Program-made: the position numbers and the translations under genes
The notes under the pieces: model-generated
The model's database searches: none
What the model was told of the DNA's origin: nothing
The model's input: only the letters and a program-made list of their open reading frames with translations
Assembly (NCBI GenBank): GCA_905479575.1
Contig: CAJQNB010000035.1
Coordinates: forward strand, 1-64,000
Length of the DNA stretch: 64,000 bases
Direction of reading: 5' to 3'
From: an uncultured Pseudophaeobacter sp.
Lineage (GTDB): Bacteria > Pseudomonadota > Alphaproteobacteria > Rhodobacterales > Rhodobacteraceae
Shown: piece by piece, positions 8,731 through 18,061 of the stretch
How the letters are laid out: every line of letters begins with the position of its first letter
Position numbering within the stretch: position 1 is the stretch's first letter

Positions 8731-9432
8731 TCAGACCATGCGGATGACGTCTTTGCTGATCGCCAAGACATAGCCGCGTTTGGCAATGTTTTTGACCAGA
8801 AGTTCGCTCACCATCTGGTTGCCCAGAGTGTCGCGCAGCCGCTTGATCCGGGTGGCGCCGGCGGCCTCTTCGCAATCGCTGCTGTGCTTTCCGGAAATCA
8901 CCGCCTCGATCTCGGCGCCTGACAGCACGTCATCATCCATCCGGGCCTCGGCCAGGGCAGAGAGTGTCTCCATCGCGGCGGCGGTCAGTTTGAACCCCAT
9001 GTTGTTGAGGTAGACAGTGTGTTCCTCGCGACTGATCAACAGCTCGGTCACCTGAATACCCGATCGTTCGATCTGGGCCATGCGGCGGTTGAGCAGCAAG
9101 AGCATTGCCAGCACCACCAGAGCGACAATCATCATGGCGGTGGCAAAGACCAAGAGCACAAAAATCACCACCCGGTAGCTGGCCAGGGTATCGGCAAAGG
9201 CGGTGCCGGATTGGGCCAGGATCTCCAGCAGTTTGATTTCGGCCTGGGCGGTCAGGTCGTTTTCGACAAAGAGCTGTTCCACCCGTGCGTTAAAGGCATT
9301 GGCGTCGGGCAGGGCCAGCAATAGCACTGTGCCAGTGATGGCCAACAGGGCGGCGATCAGGGCGATGCCAAAGGCGATGATACGGCTGCCTGCGGTGCGG
9401 GCCTCAGAAACGGAGAAAGTAGGATCCGGCAT
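8731..9432 (-). CDS. Membrane protein with cytoplasmic C-terminal winged helix
   Basis: The product of about 233 residues (start MPDPTFSV) has two transmembrane helices (about 18-42 and 90-118) around a periplasmic loop of about 45 residues. A cytoplasmic region follows, whose end resembles the last helices and wing of an OmpR-type DNA-binding domain: TRIKRLRDTLGNQMVSELLV, then KNIAKRGYVLAI. This arrangement suggests a membrane-tethered transcription regulator that senses the envelope. The start overlaps the end of the small exported protein gene upstream by 29 bases, so the two are likely co-transcribed. The DNA-binding assignment rests on motif likeness only and could be wrong. Confidence 0.7.
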   Translation of the reverse strand: MPDPTFSVSEARTAGSRIIAFGIALIAALLAITGTVLLLALPDANAFNARVEQLFVENDLTAQAEIKLLEILAQSGTAFADTLASYRVVIFVLLVFATAMMIVALVVLAMLLLLNRRMAQIERSGIQVTELLISREEHTVYLNNMGFKLTAAAMETLSALAEARMDDDVLSGAEIEAVISGKHSSDCEEAAGATRIKRLRDTLGNQMVSELLVKNIAKRGYVLAISKDVIRMV

Positions 9433-9697
9433 TGGCCTTCCTTTGTTGCAGGCCTTCGGGACCAAAGATCGCCATCACATTCAACAGGGTCCAGCCGGAG
9501 GCCGCAAGGCGGGACTGGATTTCCCCCTGCGCGGCGGCCTTGTTGCAGGCGCCCCGGATCTGGATCACCCCGTAATGCAATTTCAGCGGGTTGTTCTGCT
9601 TGGCCTTGTAATCGGCATAGCAATCGGCGGCCTGTGCGGGCGCAATCTGCGCCAACAAAGCAAAGCATATCAGCGGTATGGCAAGGGCGTGTTTCAT
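9404..9697 (-). CDS. Small exported protein of unknown function
   Basis: The 97-residue product starts MKHALAIPLICFALLAQ and has a clear signal peptide ending near PAQAAD. The mature part is about 73 residues with two cysteines (DCYADYK and RGACNKA), which could form a disulfide in the periplasm. I do not recognise a family. Its 3' end overlaps the start of the membrane winged-helix gene, so it may be a periplasmic partner or ligand of that protein. Several upstream in-frame Met codons exist, but only this start gives a signal peptide. Confidence 0.6.
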   Translation of the reverse strand: MKHALAIPLICFALLAQIAPAQAADCYADYKAKQNNPLKLHYGVIQIRGACNKAAAQGEIQSRLAASGWTLLNVMAIFGPEGLQQRKANAGSYFLRF

Positions 9698-9948
9698 CCG
9701 CACACCCTGCCCTGAAAACCGAATGAAATTCAATAACAACAGCCGTTTGTCCCATCGGTTATTCGATATCATGGCGCTGTTATTGCCTGTCTGAGCGGTG
9801 TGGGCCGAGTGTGAGGGCACAGATTTTAAACCCGCCAACATCCCTGCCATAACCCCTGCCGACATCACGGCAGACATGGCTGAAACACAGCGGGTTGCCG
9901 CCCTATCAGGCGGCACCACCAGACAGTAACACAATAGGAACCAATCCG

Positions 9949-10425
9949 ATGACCCAGAGCACACAGCCTAAACAACACCGTAAATTCATCGCCGTCATTC
10001 TGGCCGCAGCACTGGCCATCACCGGGGCCTCCTCGGGGCCTGCGCGGGCCGGGGATGACTTTGGCAAGGTGGTCGCAGGACTGGCGGTTTTGGGCATCCT
10101 GGGCGCGGCAATTCACGATCACAACACGCGGGACCACCGCCGTGGGACTGTGACCCGGCCGCATCGCCCAAATCCAACGCCGCATCCCCGTCCGCTGCCG
10201 CCGCGCTTTGGTCGCTATGATCTGCCGGCACAATGCGTGAAGTATTTTCCCAACTTCCGAAATGGCAAAACCCTGGTGGCGCGCGGTTGCCTGCAACGCA
10301 ACTACAATCAGGTCCGTTCCCTGCCGCAAAGCTGCAAGGTGACCTTCTGGAACGGTCGGAAAAATCGCACCGCTTACAAGCCCTGGTGTCTGAACAAGCA
10401 TGGCTACCGCCTGGTCAATCGCTAA
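9949..10425 (+). CDS. Exported basic protein of unknown function
   Basis: The 158-residue product (start MTQSTQPKQHRK) has a basic N-region, a hydrophobic core and an ARAGDD cleavage region near residue 35. The mature protein has a second hydrophobic stretch (VVAGLAVLGILGAAI), a His/Arg/Pro-rich linker and a C-terminal domain with cysteines in QCVKYF, RGCLQRN, QSCKVTF and PWCLNKH, which may form two disulfides. AGGA lies 10 bases before the ATG. It is divergent from the other small exported protein. A strong terminator follows it. No function is assigned. Confidence 0.6.
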   Translation: MTQSTQPKQHRKFIAVILAAALAITGASSGPARAGDDFGKVVAGLAVLGILGAAIHDHNTRDHRRGTVTRPHRPNPTPHPRPLPPRFGRYDLPAQCVKYFPNFRNGKTLVARGCLQRNYNQVRSLPQSCKVTFWNGRKNRTAYKPWCLNKHGYRLVNR

Positions 10426-10472
10426 GGGGCACGCTGAAAAGTGACCCAAGTGCAACACGTCGAGCAGACTTG

Positions 10473-10497
10473 AGGGGGCCTTGGCCCCCTTCTTTTT
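10473..10497 (+). terminator. Rho-independent terminator
   Basis: AGGGGGCC and GGCCCCCT form an 8-bp stem with a 2-base loop, followed by TCTTTTT. It ends transcription of the exported basic protein gene and separates it from rnhB. Confidence 0.85.
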
Positions 10498-10564
10498 GTG
10501 CCTCACAGCGGTCGGCTTGCGCCGAGAGCTTGCAAAACGGGATGATTTTGGGTCTGACAGGGAC

Positions 10565-11182
10565 ATGGAACAGCCAGACAACAGCCTAGAGCTCGCCGCC
10601 CATGAAAAGGGCTATTTGAGGATTGCCGGAGTCGATGAGGTGGGCCGGGGGCCGCTTGCCGGACCCGTCACGGCGGCGGCCGTGGTCCTGGATCTGGCGC
10701 AGCTGCCTGAAGGGCTGAATGATTCCAAAAAGCTGAGCGCAAAAAAACGCGCCGCCCTCGCCGCAGAGATCTGGGCCAGTGCCGAGGTTTCCCTCGCAGA
10801 GGCCAGCGTTGAAGAGATTGATTCCATTAATATTCTCCGCGCCTCGCATCTGGCGATGGAGCGCGCGGTGGCGGCCTTGGACCCGCCCCCGGATTACCTG
10901 CTGATTGACGGCAATATGATCCCCCGCGACCTGACAATTGAGTCGGAAGCAGTGGTCAAAGGAGATGGCAAATCAGTCTCGATTGCAGCCGCCTCGATCG
11001 TGGCAAAAGAGGCACGCGATTTGCTCATGGTGGATTTGGCGCAACAGTTTCCAGGATATGGATGGGAGCGCAACGCCGGATATCCTTCAAAGCAACACCG
11101 GGAGGCCTTGGTCGAATTGGGGGTGACACCACATCATCGGCGCTCCTTCAAGCCGGTACACAAGATATTGTATCAAGAGTGA
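10565..11182 (+). CDS. rnhB: Ribonuclease HII
   Basis: This enzyme nicks the RNA strand of RNA-DNA hybrids, including single ribonucleotides in DNA. The 205-residue product (start [10 protein letters not shown]) contains [14 protein letters not shown], with the first catalytic Asp and Glu, the LIDGN segment with the next Asp, and the VAKEARD helix with the last one. A longer frame exists upstream, but it runs through the preceding terminator, so the Met at 10565 is preferred. It lies directly before ccrM in the same orientation, a pairing I recall from other Rhodobacterales. The gap holds a separate ccrM promoter region. Confidence 0.95.
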   Translation: MEQPDNSLELAAHEKGYLRIAGVDEVGRGPLAGPVTAAAVVLDLAQLPEGLNDSKKLSAKKRAALAAEIWASAEVSLAEASVEEIDSINILRASHLAMERAVAALDPPPDYLLIDGNMIPRDLTIESEAVVKGDGKSVSIAAASIVAKEARDLLMVDLAQQFPGYGWERNAGYPSKQHREALVELGVTPHHRRSFKPVHKILYQE

Positions 11183-11197
11183 ACCGTAGAGGGCTGA

Positions 11198-12397
<1,200 letters not shown>

Positions 12398-12399
12398 CC

Positions 12400-12519
12400 C
12401 GCCCGACTGTTTTCAAACTTATCCAAGTTAACCACCGGTCCCCGAGCCTGCGTCACCCAATGTGGCGCGGCATGAACATGGGGACCGCACCTTGCCCCGC
12501 CTGTTAGGCGGGGTTTTTT
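12400..12519 (+). ncRNA. Candidate small RNA or structured ccrM 3' UTR
   Basis: The 120 bases after ccrM fold strongly. CGGTCCCC (12436-12443) pairs perfectly with GGGGACCG (12480-12487). Inside it, GCGTCAC (12450-12456) pairs with GTGGCGC (12462-12468) around a CCAAT loop. A strong terminator follows at once. Nested perfect stems ending at a terminator are typical of a small RNA or a processed 3' UTR. I recognise no named family, and no convincing separate promoter was seen. Confidence 0.4.
12495..12519 (+). terminator. Rho-independent terminator after ccrM
   Basis: CCCCGCC and GGCGGGG form a perfect 7-bp stem with loop TGTTA, followed by six T. Confidence 0.92.
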
Positions 12520-12594
12520 CGTGTTGCCTACCAGCTGGAGGATGTATGTTACCGAGGGACTGCCTATCTAGGGCACAGAAATAGGGATTTCCTG

Positions 12595-13983
12595 ATGACT
12601 GACTCTGCTCTGATTCCGCCCAAGTCCAGATTGAATGATTTGTATCGGGTGACAGAGGTCGAAGACACTCCAGAGACGCAATATGTCTTGGCGGCGCTGG
12701 AAAACCACAAGCGTGAAGGCTTGGAACTGGCGGTGAAAGCGCGCTGGATCGCGATGACGATCTTTGCGATTTTTGTCGTCTCAGTGCACCCGCATTTTGA
12801 AGTCGCCTATCACATCGGCATCATGGCGCTGCTGTGCCTGAATGGCTGGTTTATCCAGCGTGTCGGGCGTGTTGGGCGGTCGCGCCTTGAGCTGTTCCTG
12901 ATCTTTGTTGATTTGTTTTTGATGACCCTGGGGATGATCGGGCCGAACCCGTTGAGCGTCGATGCGATGCCGCTTGCGATGCAGTACAGGTTAGACAATT
13001 TCATCTACTTCTTTGTGATCCTGGCCGTTGGTACCATGGCCTATTCCTGGCGTACGGTGATTGCCATTGGGGTCTGGACCTTTGTGATGTGGCTGGGGGC
13101 GACGGCCCTGTCATGGTGGTTTGCCACGCCTGCTCCGGGGCTTACAGAGGCGGCGATTGATGCTTTTGGCGCTGATTCCGACTTGTTACAATTCCTGGAC
13201 CCCAACAGCTATGTTCCCCAGTTGCGCATACAGGAGGTCATTGTCTTTCTCATCGTTGCAATCACACTGGGGATATCGGCGCGCCGGACCAATACCTTGC
13301 TGTTGAATAACGCCGGGCTTGAACGTGAACGCGCCAACCTGTCGCGCTACTTTTCACCCAATGTGGTGGAGCAGTTGTCGCAGAACGACGAACCTTTGAA
13401 GCAGGTGAAGATCCAGAGTGTTGCGGTACTGTTCATCGATATCATAGGCTTTACGCGGCTTGCCGCCGGACGGGATCCGCACCAGGTTATTGCCCTGCTG
13501 CGCGGGTTTCATGGCCGGATGGAGCGCGAGGTTTTTCGTCATAACGGCACGCTTGATAAATATCTAGGCGATGGGTTGATGGCGACCTTTGGCACGCCTA
13601 CCGCCGGAGAACGCGACGCGAGCAATGCCTTGGAATGTGCCTTGGCAATGCAAGAGGCCCTGACGATCTGGAACCGGGAACGCCGCCGCATGGGCGAGCC
13701 GGAAATCCAAGCCGGGATTGGTATCCATTTTGGCGAAACCTTGCTGGGGGATATCGGGGCTAACCGTCTGGAATATGCGGTGATCGGGACAGCGGTGAAT
13801 GTTGCAGCCCGGCTGGAAGAAATGACCCGGCGGCTAAAGACGCCAATTGTCATGAGCGATGCCCTGCGGCTGCAAGCTCAGCTGGAACATCCCAACTCTG
13901 AGATAACCCAGGGCTTTGAATGCCACCCAGAGCAAGAAGTGCGCGGTCTGGATGAGACGATGAAGGTTTGGGCAAAGCGCTAA
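12595..13983 (+). CDS. Membrane-bound class III adenylate/guanylate cyclase
   Basis: The 462-residue protein has a cytoplasmic N-terminal stretch, then about six hydrophobic helices between residues 50 and 240, a short linker (RERANLSRYFSPNVVEQL) and a C-terminal cyclase domain (about 275-440). Metal-binding aspartates are in LFIDIIGFTRL and DKYLGDGLMATF. Lys in LDKYLGDG fits adenine selection, but the second selector position is Glu (LEYAVIGTAVN) in place of the usual Asp, so the substrate is likely but not surely ATP. The linker resembles the signalling helix that couples membrane sensing to cyclase output. It is the second cyclase gene within 6 kb. It is preceded by the ccrM terminator and must have its own promoter. 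Confidence 0.9.
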   Translation: MTDSALIPPKSRLNDLYRVTEVEDTPETQYVLAALENHKREGLELAVKARWIAMTIFAIFVVSVHPHFEVAYHIGIMALLCLNGWFIQRVGRVGRSRLELFLIFVDLFLMTLGMIGPNPLSVDAMPLAMQYRLDNFIYFFVILAVGTMAYSWRTVIAIGVWTFVMWLGATALSWWFATPAPGLTEAAIDAFGADSDLLQFLDPNSYVPQLRIQEVIVFLIVAITLGISARRTNTLLLNNAGLERERANLSRYFSPNVVEQLSQNDEPLKQVKIQSVAVLFIDIIGFTRLAAGRDPHQVIALLRGFHGRMEREVFRHNGTLDKYLGDGLMATFGTPTAGERDASNALECALAMQEALTIWNRERRRMGEPEIQAGIGIHFGETLLGDIGANRLEYAVIGTAVNVAARLEEMTRRLKTPIVMSDALRLQAQLEHPNSEITQGFECHPEQEVRGLDETMKVWAKR

Positions 13984-13995
13984 TTGACTTGCAGC

Positions 13996-14052
13996 CATGG
14001 GGTGCTCAGTAAGTTAATGTAATACCGCAACTGAGAAACCCCATGTTTCTAT
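13996..14052 (+). terminator. Long stem-loop after the cyclase gene
   Basis: CATGGGGT-G-CTCAGT pairs with ACTGAG-AA-ACCCCATG (14 paired bases with a small internal bulge), followed by TTTCTATTT. It begins 13 bases after the stop. It is probably a terminator, though the long loop is unusual. Confidence 0.6.
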
Positions 14053-14130
14053 TTGGCTGCTTTCACTGCGCTAATGAAAATTCCCTTGGTTGTGTGGGTG
14101 GTGTTAAGCTTTTTTAAGGGTTGTATACGT

Positions 14131-14262
14131 CAGTATGCCCTTGTTGCAGTGCAGCAAGGGAGTTGTCCGTCCAAACTCACTTCCGACCTGTGCCTCATTG
14201 AGACCCTTGCCAAGGGTCTTATAAAGAACACTGACCCTTGGGCCGGTCAGTGTTCTTTTTCC
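14131..14262 (+). ncRNA. Candidate small RNA with three hairpins
   Basis: Three stem-loops follow one another. The first is CCCTTGTTGC/GCAGCAAGGG with a 3-base loop (14138-14160). The second is AGACCCTT/AAGGGTCT with a 3-base loop (14201-14219). The third is a perfect 14-bp terminator-like stem (14223-14258) closed by T-rich sequence. The motif CCCTTG or its complement recurs in all three and twice upstream. No open frame of coding quality fits the 337-base gap. It may be a small RNA transcribed rightward, or untranslated decoration of the flanking genes. Confidence 0.4.
14223..14260. terminator. Bidirectional terminator between cyclase region and alkB
   Basis: AAAGAACACTGACC and GGTCAGTGTTCTTT form a perfect 14-bp stem with an 8-base loop. 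TTTTT follows on the forward strand and T-rich sequence on the reverse strand, so it can serve the reverse alkB gene as well. Confidence 0.8.
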
Positions 14263-14320
14263 GTTTCAGGCCCTTTCCGATTCAGACCATGGCACCCAGG
14301 CAGTATGAAGGGGTTTTCCC

Positions 14321-15460
14321 CTAGGCGCGCGGCATGGGGGTTTTGGCCTTGTTGTAGCTGCTCCAGTCGGTGATTTCGGGGTAATACATCTGACGCCAGC
14401 GCCGTACCCTTGGGTTCATCACCCGGCGCCACAGGGGTGGGATCATTGCCGCCACCGTCATCACCGGATAGCCATAGGGCAGTTGCGGTGCATCCGAGGG
14501 GGTATAGTTCTGCAACAAGGGAAACCGCCGATCCGGCCGGTAGTGGTGATCCGAGTGGCGTTGCAGGTTGATCAGCAGCCAGTTTGAGGCCTTATGAGCG
14601 GCATTCCATGAGTGATGCGGGCGGACATGTTCGTATTTCCCCTCGCCCAGGTGTTTGCGGGTCAGCCCGTAATGCTCCACGTAGTTGACCAGCTCCAGCT
14701 GCCAGATGGCAACGCCGGCCTGCACCAGGAACAGCACCAGACCGGTTACACCGCCAAGCAGCAGCGCCAGCATCAGCATGGTGATCTGCAATCCCCAGTA
14801 GCGGAAAAACGGGTTTTTGGCATGGGTCCAGGGCAGGTTCTTTTTGGCGAGCTTTTCACGTTCGGCCCGGAAGGCGGACTGCCAGCATTGTCGCAACACG
14901 CGCGGATAAAACCGGTGAAAGCCCTCGTTATAGCGGGCAGTGACGGGATCGCGGGGGGTGCCGACATAGCGGTGATGCACCAAAAGATGCTCAGAGCGGA
15001 AATGCGAATACAGGACCATGGCCAGCAACAGATCAGCCAGGCTGCGCTCCAGTCGGTTGCGCTGATGCATCAGCTCGTGGCTGTAGTTGATGCCGATGGT
15101 TCCGGTGACCACACCGGCACCAAAAAACACCCCGAACTTTTCCAGCCCAGACAGATGGCCGGCATCGCTGACATACCAGATCAGACCAAACAGGGTGAGA
15201 AACTGAAGCGGCACCCAGGCGGTGGTCAGGCTGCGATACCAGACCAGATCCTCCTCCGGTGTTGCCGGGTCGGCATTTTCAGGGTTGAGCCCTAAAACGC
15301 CATCCAGCACCGCAAACAGATACCAGGTCACCAGCGGCGGCAGCAGAATGATCCAGCCTCCAAACAGGGCGGCGGCCCAGATCAGCGGCAGCAGCAAAAA
15401 GGAGAGCCAGAAGGGCAGGGCGGATTGCCAGCGCGGCAGGATATCAGCGGCGATCATCAA
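14321..15460 (-). CDS. alkB: Alkane 1-monooxygenase
   Basis: This integral-membrane di-iron enzyme hydroxylates terminal carbons of alkanes, using electrons from rubredoxin. The 379-residue product shows the four histidine motifs: HELMH, HLLVHHRYVGTP, NYVEHYGL and LQRHSDHH. About six hydrophobic helices lie before and between them. Length and motif order match AlkB. No rubredoxin or rubredoxin reductase gene is adjacent, so electron transfer proteins must be encoded elsewhere. The second Met (15457) is an equally good start. The gene stands alone between a bidirectional terminator and mutY. Confidence 0.95.
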   Translation of the reverse strand: MMIAADILPRWQSALPFWLSFLLLPLIWAAALFGGWIILLPPLVTWYLFAVLDGVLGLNPENADPATPEEDLVWYRSLTTAWVPLQFLTLFGLIWYVSDAGHLSGLEKFGVFFGAGVVTGTIGINYSHELMHQRNRLERSLADLLLAMVLYSHFRSEHLLVHHRYVGTPRDPVTARYNEGFHRFYPRVLRQCWQSAFRAEREKLAKKNLPWTHAKNPFFRYWGLQITMLMLALLLGGVTGLVLFLVQAGVAIWQLELVNYVEHYGLTRKHLGEGKYEHVRPHHSWNAAHKASNWLLINLQRHSDHHYRPDRRFPLLQNYTPSDAPQLPYGYPVMTVAAMIPPLWRRVMNPRVRRWRQMYYPEITDWSSYNKAKTPMPRA

Positions 15461-15587
15461 TCAGTCTCCAAAATCAGTGGCCTAGATCAGGCCTTGTGAG
15501 ATGGGCTGAGCCTAGGCCCGTTTTATGCGAAACCCAAGGGGGCTGAGCAGCGACCAAAGGAGACAGGGCGCAGGGCTCTGCCTTGCC

Positions 15588-16691
15588 TTACCGGTCTTTG
15601 CCCGGATTGAAATCCGATCCGGCCCACAGATCAAATACCTTGCGCATCACTGTCGGCAGATCCTGGGGGCGAAAGTCATGCCGCGACAGCAGCTCCTGCC
15701 CCGGCAATAGGTTATGTCCCATGGGCAGCTCTGCCAGTTTGACCTGCAGGATCAGGTGGAAATGAGTGAAGGTATGGCGCACTTCGCCACCCAGGTCCTG
15801 CCACTCCGCCGCAAAGGGCGGGTGCGGTGCTGGGGCCGCGTTCCACTCCGATCCGGGCCAGCCCAGCATGCCCCCCAACAGCCCCTTGTCGGGACGGCGC
15901 TCCAACAGCCAGGCGCCATCGGCACTGCGGGCCAGATAGGCCACACCCAGCCGCGTTGGCTTGGGCTGCTTCGGGGTCTTCTTTGGCAGCTCGGGGGCGG
16001 TTCCGGCAACCCGGGCCAGGCACGGGCTGCGCCAGGGGCAAATGCCGCAGGCAGGATTTTTAGGGGTGCAGATGGTGGCGCCCAGATCCATCACCGCCTG
16101 GGCATAATCGCCGGGACGCAGTGTCGGCGTCAGGAGGCCGGCCTGCTCTTTTAGCACCGGTTTCACCGCAGGCAGTGGATCATGGATGTCATGAAGCCGT
16201 GCCATCACCCGCTCTACATTGCCGTCGAGCACCGTTTCGGCACGATCAAAGGCGATCGAGGCTATGGCGGCGGCCGTATAGGGGCCAATGCCAGGCAGTT
16301 TCAGCAGCGCCTCATAGCTGTCAGGAAAGCAGCCATCCAGATCCTGTGCGACCACGCGGGCGCATTTCAGCAGGTTGCGGGCACGCGCGTAATAGCCAAG
16401 GCCGGCCCATTCGGCCATCACCTGGGCGTCCTCAGCAGCGGCGAGATCCTGCACGCTTGGCCAGCGCTGGGTAAAGCGTTGAAAATACTCCGTGACGGCG
16501 GCAACCGTGGTCTGCTGCAACATCACTTCGCTGAGCCAAACCCGATAGGGGTCGGGGCGTTGGCCACGGGCGCGATCCGCCGGAGAGACCCGCCAGGGCA
16601 TCGCACGGGCGTTGTGGTCGTACCAGGTCAGCAACTGCTGGTTCAGGGCAGAGCTGTCCTCCACTTTTGGGGGTTTGTCCAAATCACGCAT
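15588..16691 (-). CDS. mutY: A/G-specific adenine DNA glycosylase
   Basis: This enzyme removes adenine mispaired with 8-oxoguanine. The 367-residue product has the catalytic Glu in SEVMLQQT, the helix-hairpin-helix LPGIGPYTAAAI, and the catalytic Asp just before the cluster region. The 4Fe-4S ligands are spaced C-x6-C-x2-C-x5-C (CTPKNPACGICPWRSPC). The C-terminal NUDIX-like domain that checks 8-oxoguanine spans about 240-355. It is divergent from the DciA-type gene; the spacer is under 90 bases and must hold both promoters. Confidence 0.96.
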   Translation of the reverse strand: MRDLDKPPKVEDSSALNQQLLTWYDHNARAMPWRVSPADRARGQRPDPYRVWLSEVMLQQTTVAAVTEYFQRFTQRWPSVQDLAAAEDAQVMAEWAGLGYYARARNLLKCARVVAQDLDGCFPDSYEALLKLPGIGPYTAAAIASIAFDRAETVLDGNVERVMARLHDIHDPLPAVKPVLKEQAGLLTPTLRPGDYAQAVMDLGATICTPKNPACGICPWRSPCLARVAGTAPELPKKTPKQPKPTRLGVAYLARSADGAWLLERRPDKGLLGGMLGWPGSEWNAAPAPHPPFAAEWQDLGGEVRHTFTHFHLILQVKLAELPMGHNLLPGQELLSRHDFRPQDLPTVMRKVFDLWAGSDFNPGKDR

Positions 16692-16775
16692 TCTTTACCC
16701 CTTGCTATCGTTGTTTTGATGACCACGTTACAACGACCCTTTACAATAGGGGGACCAGTCACGCAAAACCAGATT

Positions 16776-17303
16776 ATGGCATTCAGACGCAGTACCACAC
16801 GCGGGTTCTCCCGCACCTCCCGGCTCCTGTCGGATCAGATTCGCAAGGCAGGCGAAAGCCGTGGCTTTGCGGTGTCGCGTCTGCTCACCCATTGGGAGGA
16901 GATTGCCGGGGCTGATATTGCGGCGATTGCCCGGCCAGTCAAGGTTGGTTATGGGCGCAGTTCCTTTGGCGCCACCCTGACGGTGCTGACCAATGGCGCC
17001 AATGCGCCAATGCTGGAGATGCAAAAGGAACGGCTGCGGGAAAAGGTGAACGCGGTCTACGGCTACAATGCCATCTCCAAGGTTTGGATCACCCAGACGG
17101 CCCCTACCGGGTTTTCCGATGGCCAGGTGGAATTCACACATGCCCCCAAGGTGCAAAAGCTGGCGCCGGTTGATCCCCAGGATCAGGCCGAGGCCGCCCA
17201 GGCTGCCGAAGGGGTTGAAAACGACGATCTGCGCGCCGCGCTCGAACGATTGGGGCGCAATGTGCTGACAAAAAAGAAAACTGAACGAAAGAGGTATGAA
17301 TGA
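16776..17303 (+). CDS. DUF721/DciA-family protein
   Basis: The 175-residue product contains a DUF721 domain in its first 110 residues (LLSDQIRKAGESRGFAVSRL, then THWEEIAGADIA). DUF721 includes DciA, which helps load the replicative helicase where DnaC is absent. The rest is polar and probably flexible, ending in a basic cluster. ATG at 16776 (MAFRRSTTRG) fits the domain start; an upstream ATG at 16719 would add 19 residues. The gene overlaps the DsbA-like gene by ATGA. A helicase-loading role is inferred from family membership. Confidence 0.8.
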   Translation: MAFRRSTTRGFSRTSRLLSDQIRKAGESRGFAVSRLLTHWEEIAGADIAAIARPVKVGYGRSSFGATLTVLTNGANAPMLEMQKERLREKVNAVYGYNAISKVWITQTAPTGFSDGQVEFTHAPKVQKLAPVDPQDQAEAAQAAEGVENDDLRAALERLGRNVLTKKKTERKRYE

Positions 17304-17971
17304 CCCGTCTTATGTCTGGTGTTTTTGCTGCGGTGGCGCTTGCTGCCGGGGCCTATACGGTCAACGGCTACAACAGCCAAACCCGCCTGCCCGATCTTCC
17401 CCTGGTGGGGGCTGCCTCTGCACAAGAGGCCGAGGTTGACACCTCGACCATCACCGAAATGGTCATCGGTGCCGAAGATGCTCCCGTCACCCTGATCGAA
17501 TATGCGTCCTACACCTGCATTCACTGCGCCAATTTCCACAAGGGCGTCTATCCGCAGCTGAAGGAAAATTACATCGACACCGGCAAGGTCAAACTGATCT
17601 ACCGCGAGGTCTATTTTGATCGCTACGGTCTCTGGGCGTCGATGATTGCGCGCTGCGGTGGGCCTGAAAAATTCTTTGGCATCAGCGATCTGATCTACAA
17701 AGGCCAGTCCGATTGGACCCGCGCAGGTGGCGCAACTGAGGTCATCGATGCGCTGCGTAAAATTGGCGGCATTGCCGGGCTGGATAAAGACAGGGTTGAG
17801 GCCTGCCTGCAGGATGGCACCAAGGCACAGACACTGGTGGCCTGGTATCAGGAAAACGCGACGGCGGATGGTGTGGAATCAACCCCCTCTTTTGTCCTGA
17901 ACGGCACCAAGGTCGCCAATCAGTCCTATGAGCAGTTCAAGGCCCTGATCGACGCCGAGCTGGAAGACTAA
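17300..17971 (+). CDS. DsbA-like thioredoxin-fold disulfide oxidoreductase
   Basis: The 223-residue product has a hydrophobic N-terminus and an AXA-type site near SAQEAE, so it is exported. The thioredoxin-fold domain carries a CIHC active site (Cys73-Cys76) and the cis-Pro loop ESTPSFVLNG. It should form or shuffle disulfides in periplasmic proteins. The family is the thioredoxin_4 (PF13462) branch of DsbA-like proteins. Translation is coupled to the DUF721 gene through an ATGA overlap. A strong terminator ends the operon. Confidence 0.9.
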   Translation: MTRLMSGVFAAVALAAGAYTVNGYNSQTRLPDLPLVGAASAQEAEVDTSTITEMVIGAEDAPVTLIEYASYTCIHCANFHKGVYPQLKENYIDTGKVKLIYREVYFDRYGLWASMIARCGGPEKFFGISDLIYKGQSDWTRAGGATEVIDALRKIGGIAGLDKDRVEACLQDGTKAQTLVAWYQENATADGVESTPSFVLNGTKVANQSYEQFKALIDAELED

Positions 17972-17996
17972 AGCGCTTATATCAAAGTGACTATGT

Positions 17997-18030
17997 CAAA
18001 GCCCGGGGGAAACCTCGGGCTTTGTTTTTT
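17997..18030 (+). terminator. Rho-independent terminator
   Basis: CAAAGCCCG pairs with CGGGCTTTG over a 10-base loop and is followed by six T. It closes the DUF721-DsbA operon and faces the convergent lpxK gene. Confidence 0.88.
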
Positions 18031-18061
18031 AGTGCTGTAGGGTGGTATCCTTGGCAACCCG

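Noticed and set aside
14053-14373. Short forward open frame after the cyclase gene
   Set aside because: It runs through three strong hairpins and into antisense of alkB; structure explains the region better than coding.
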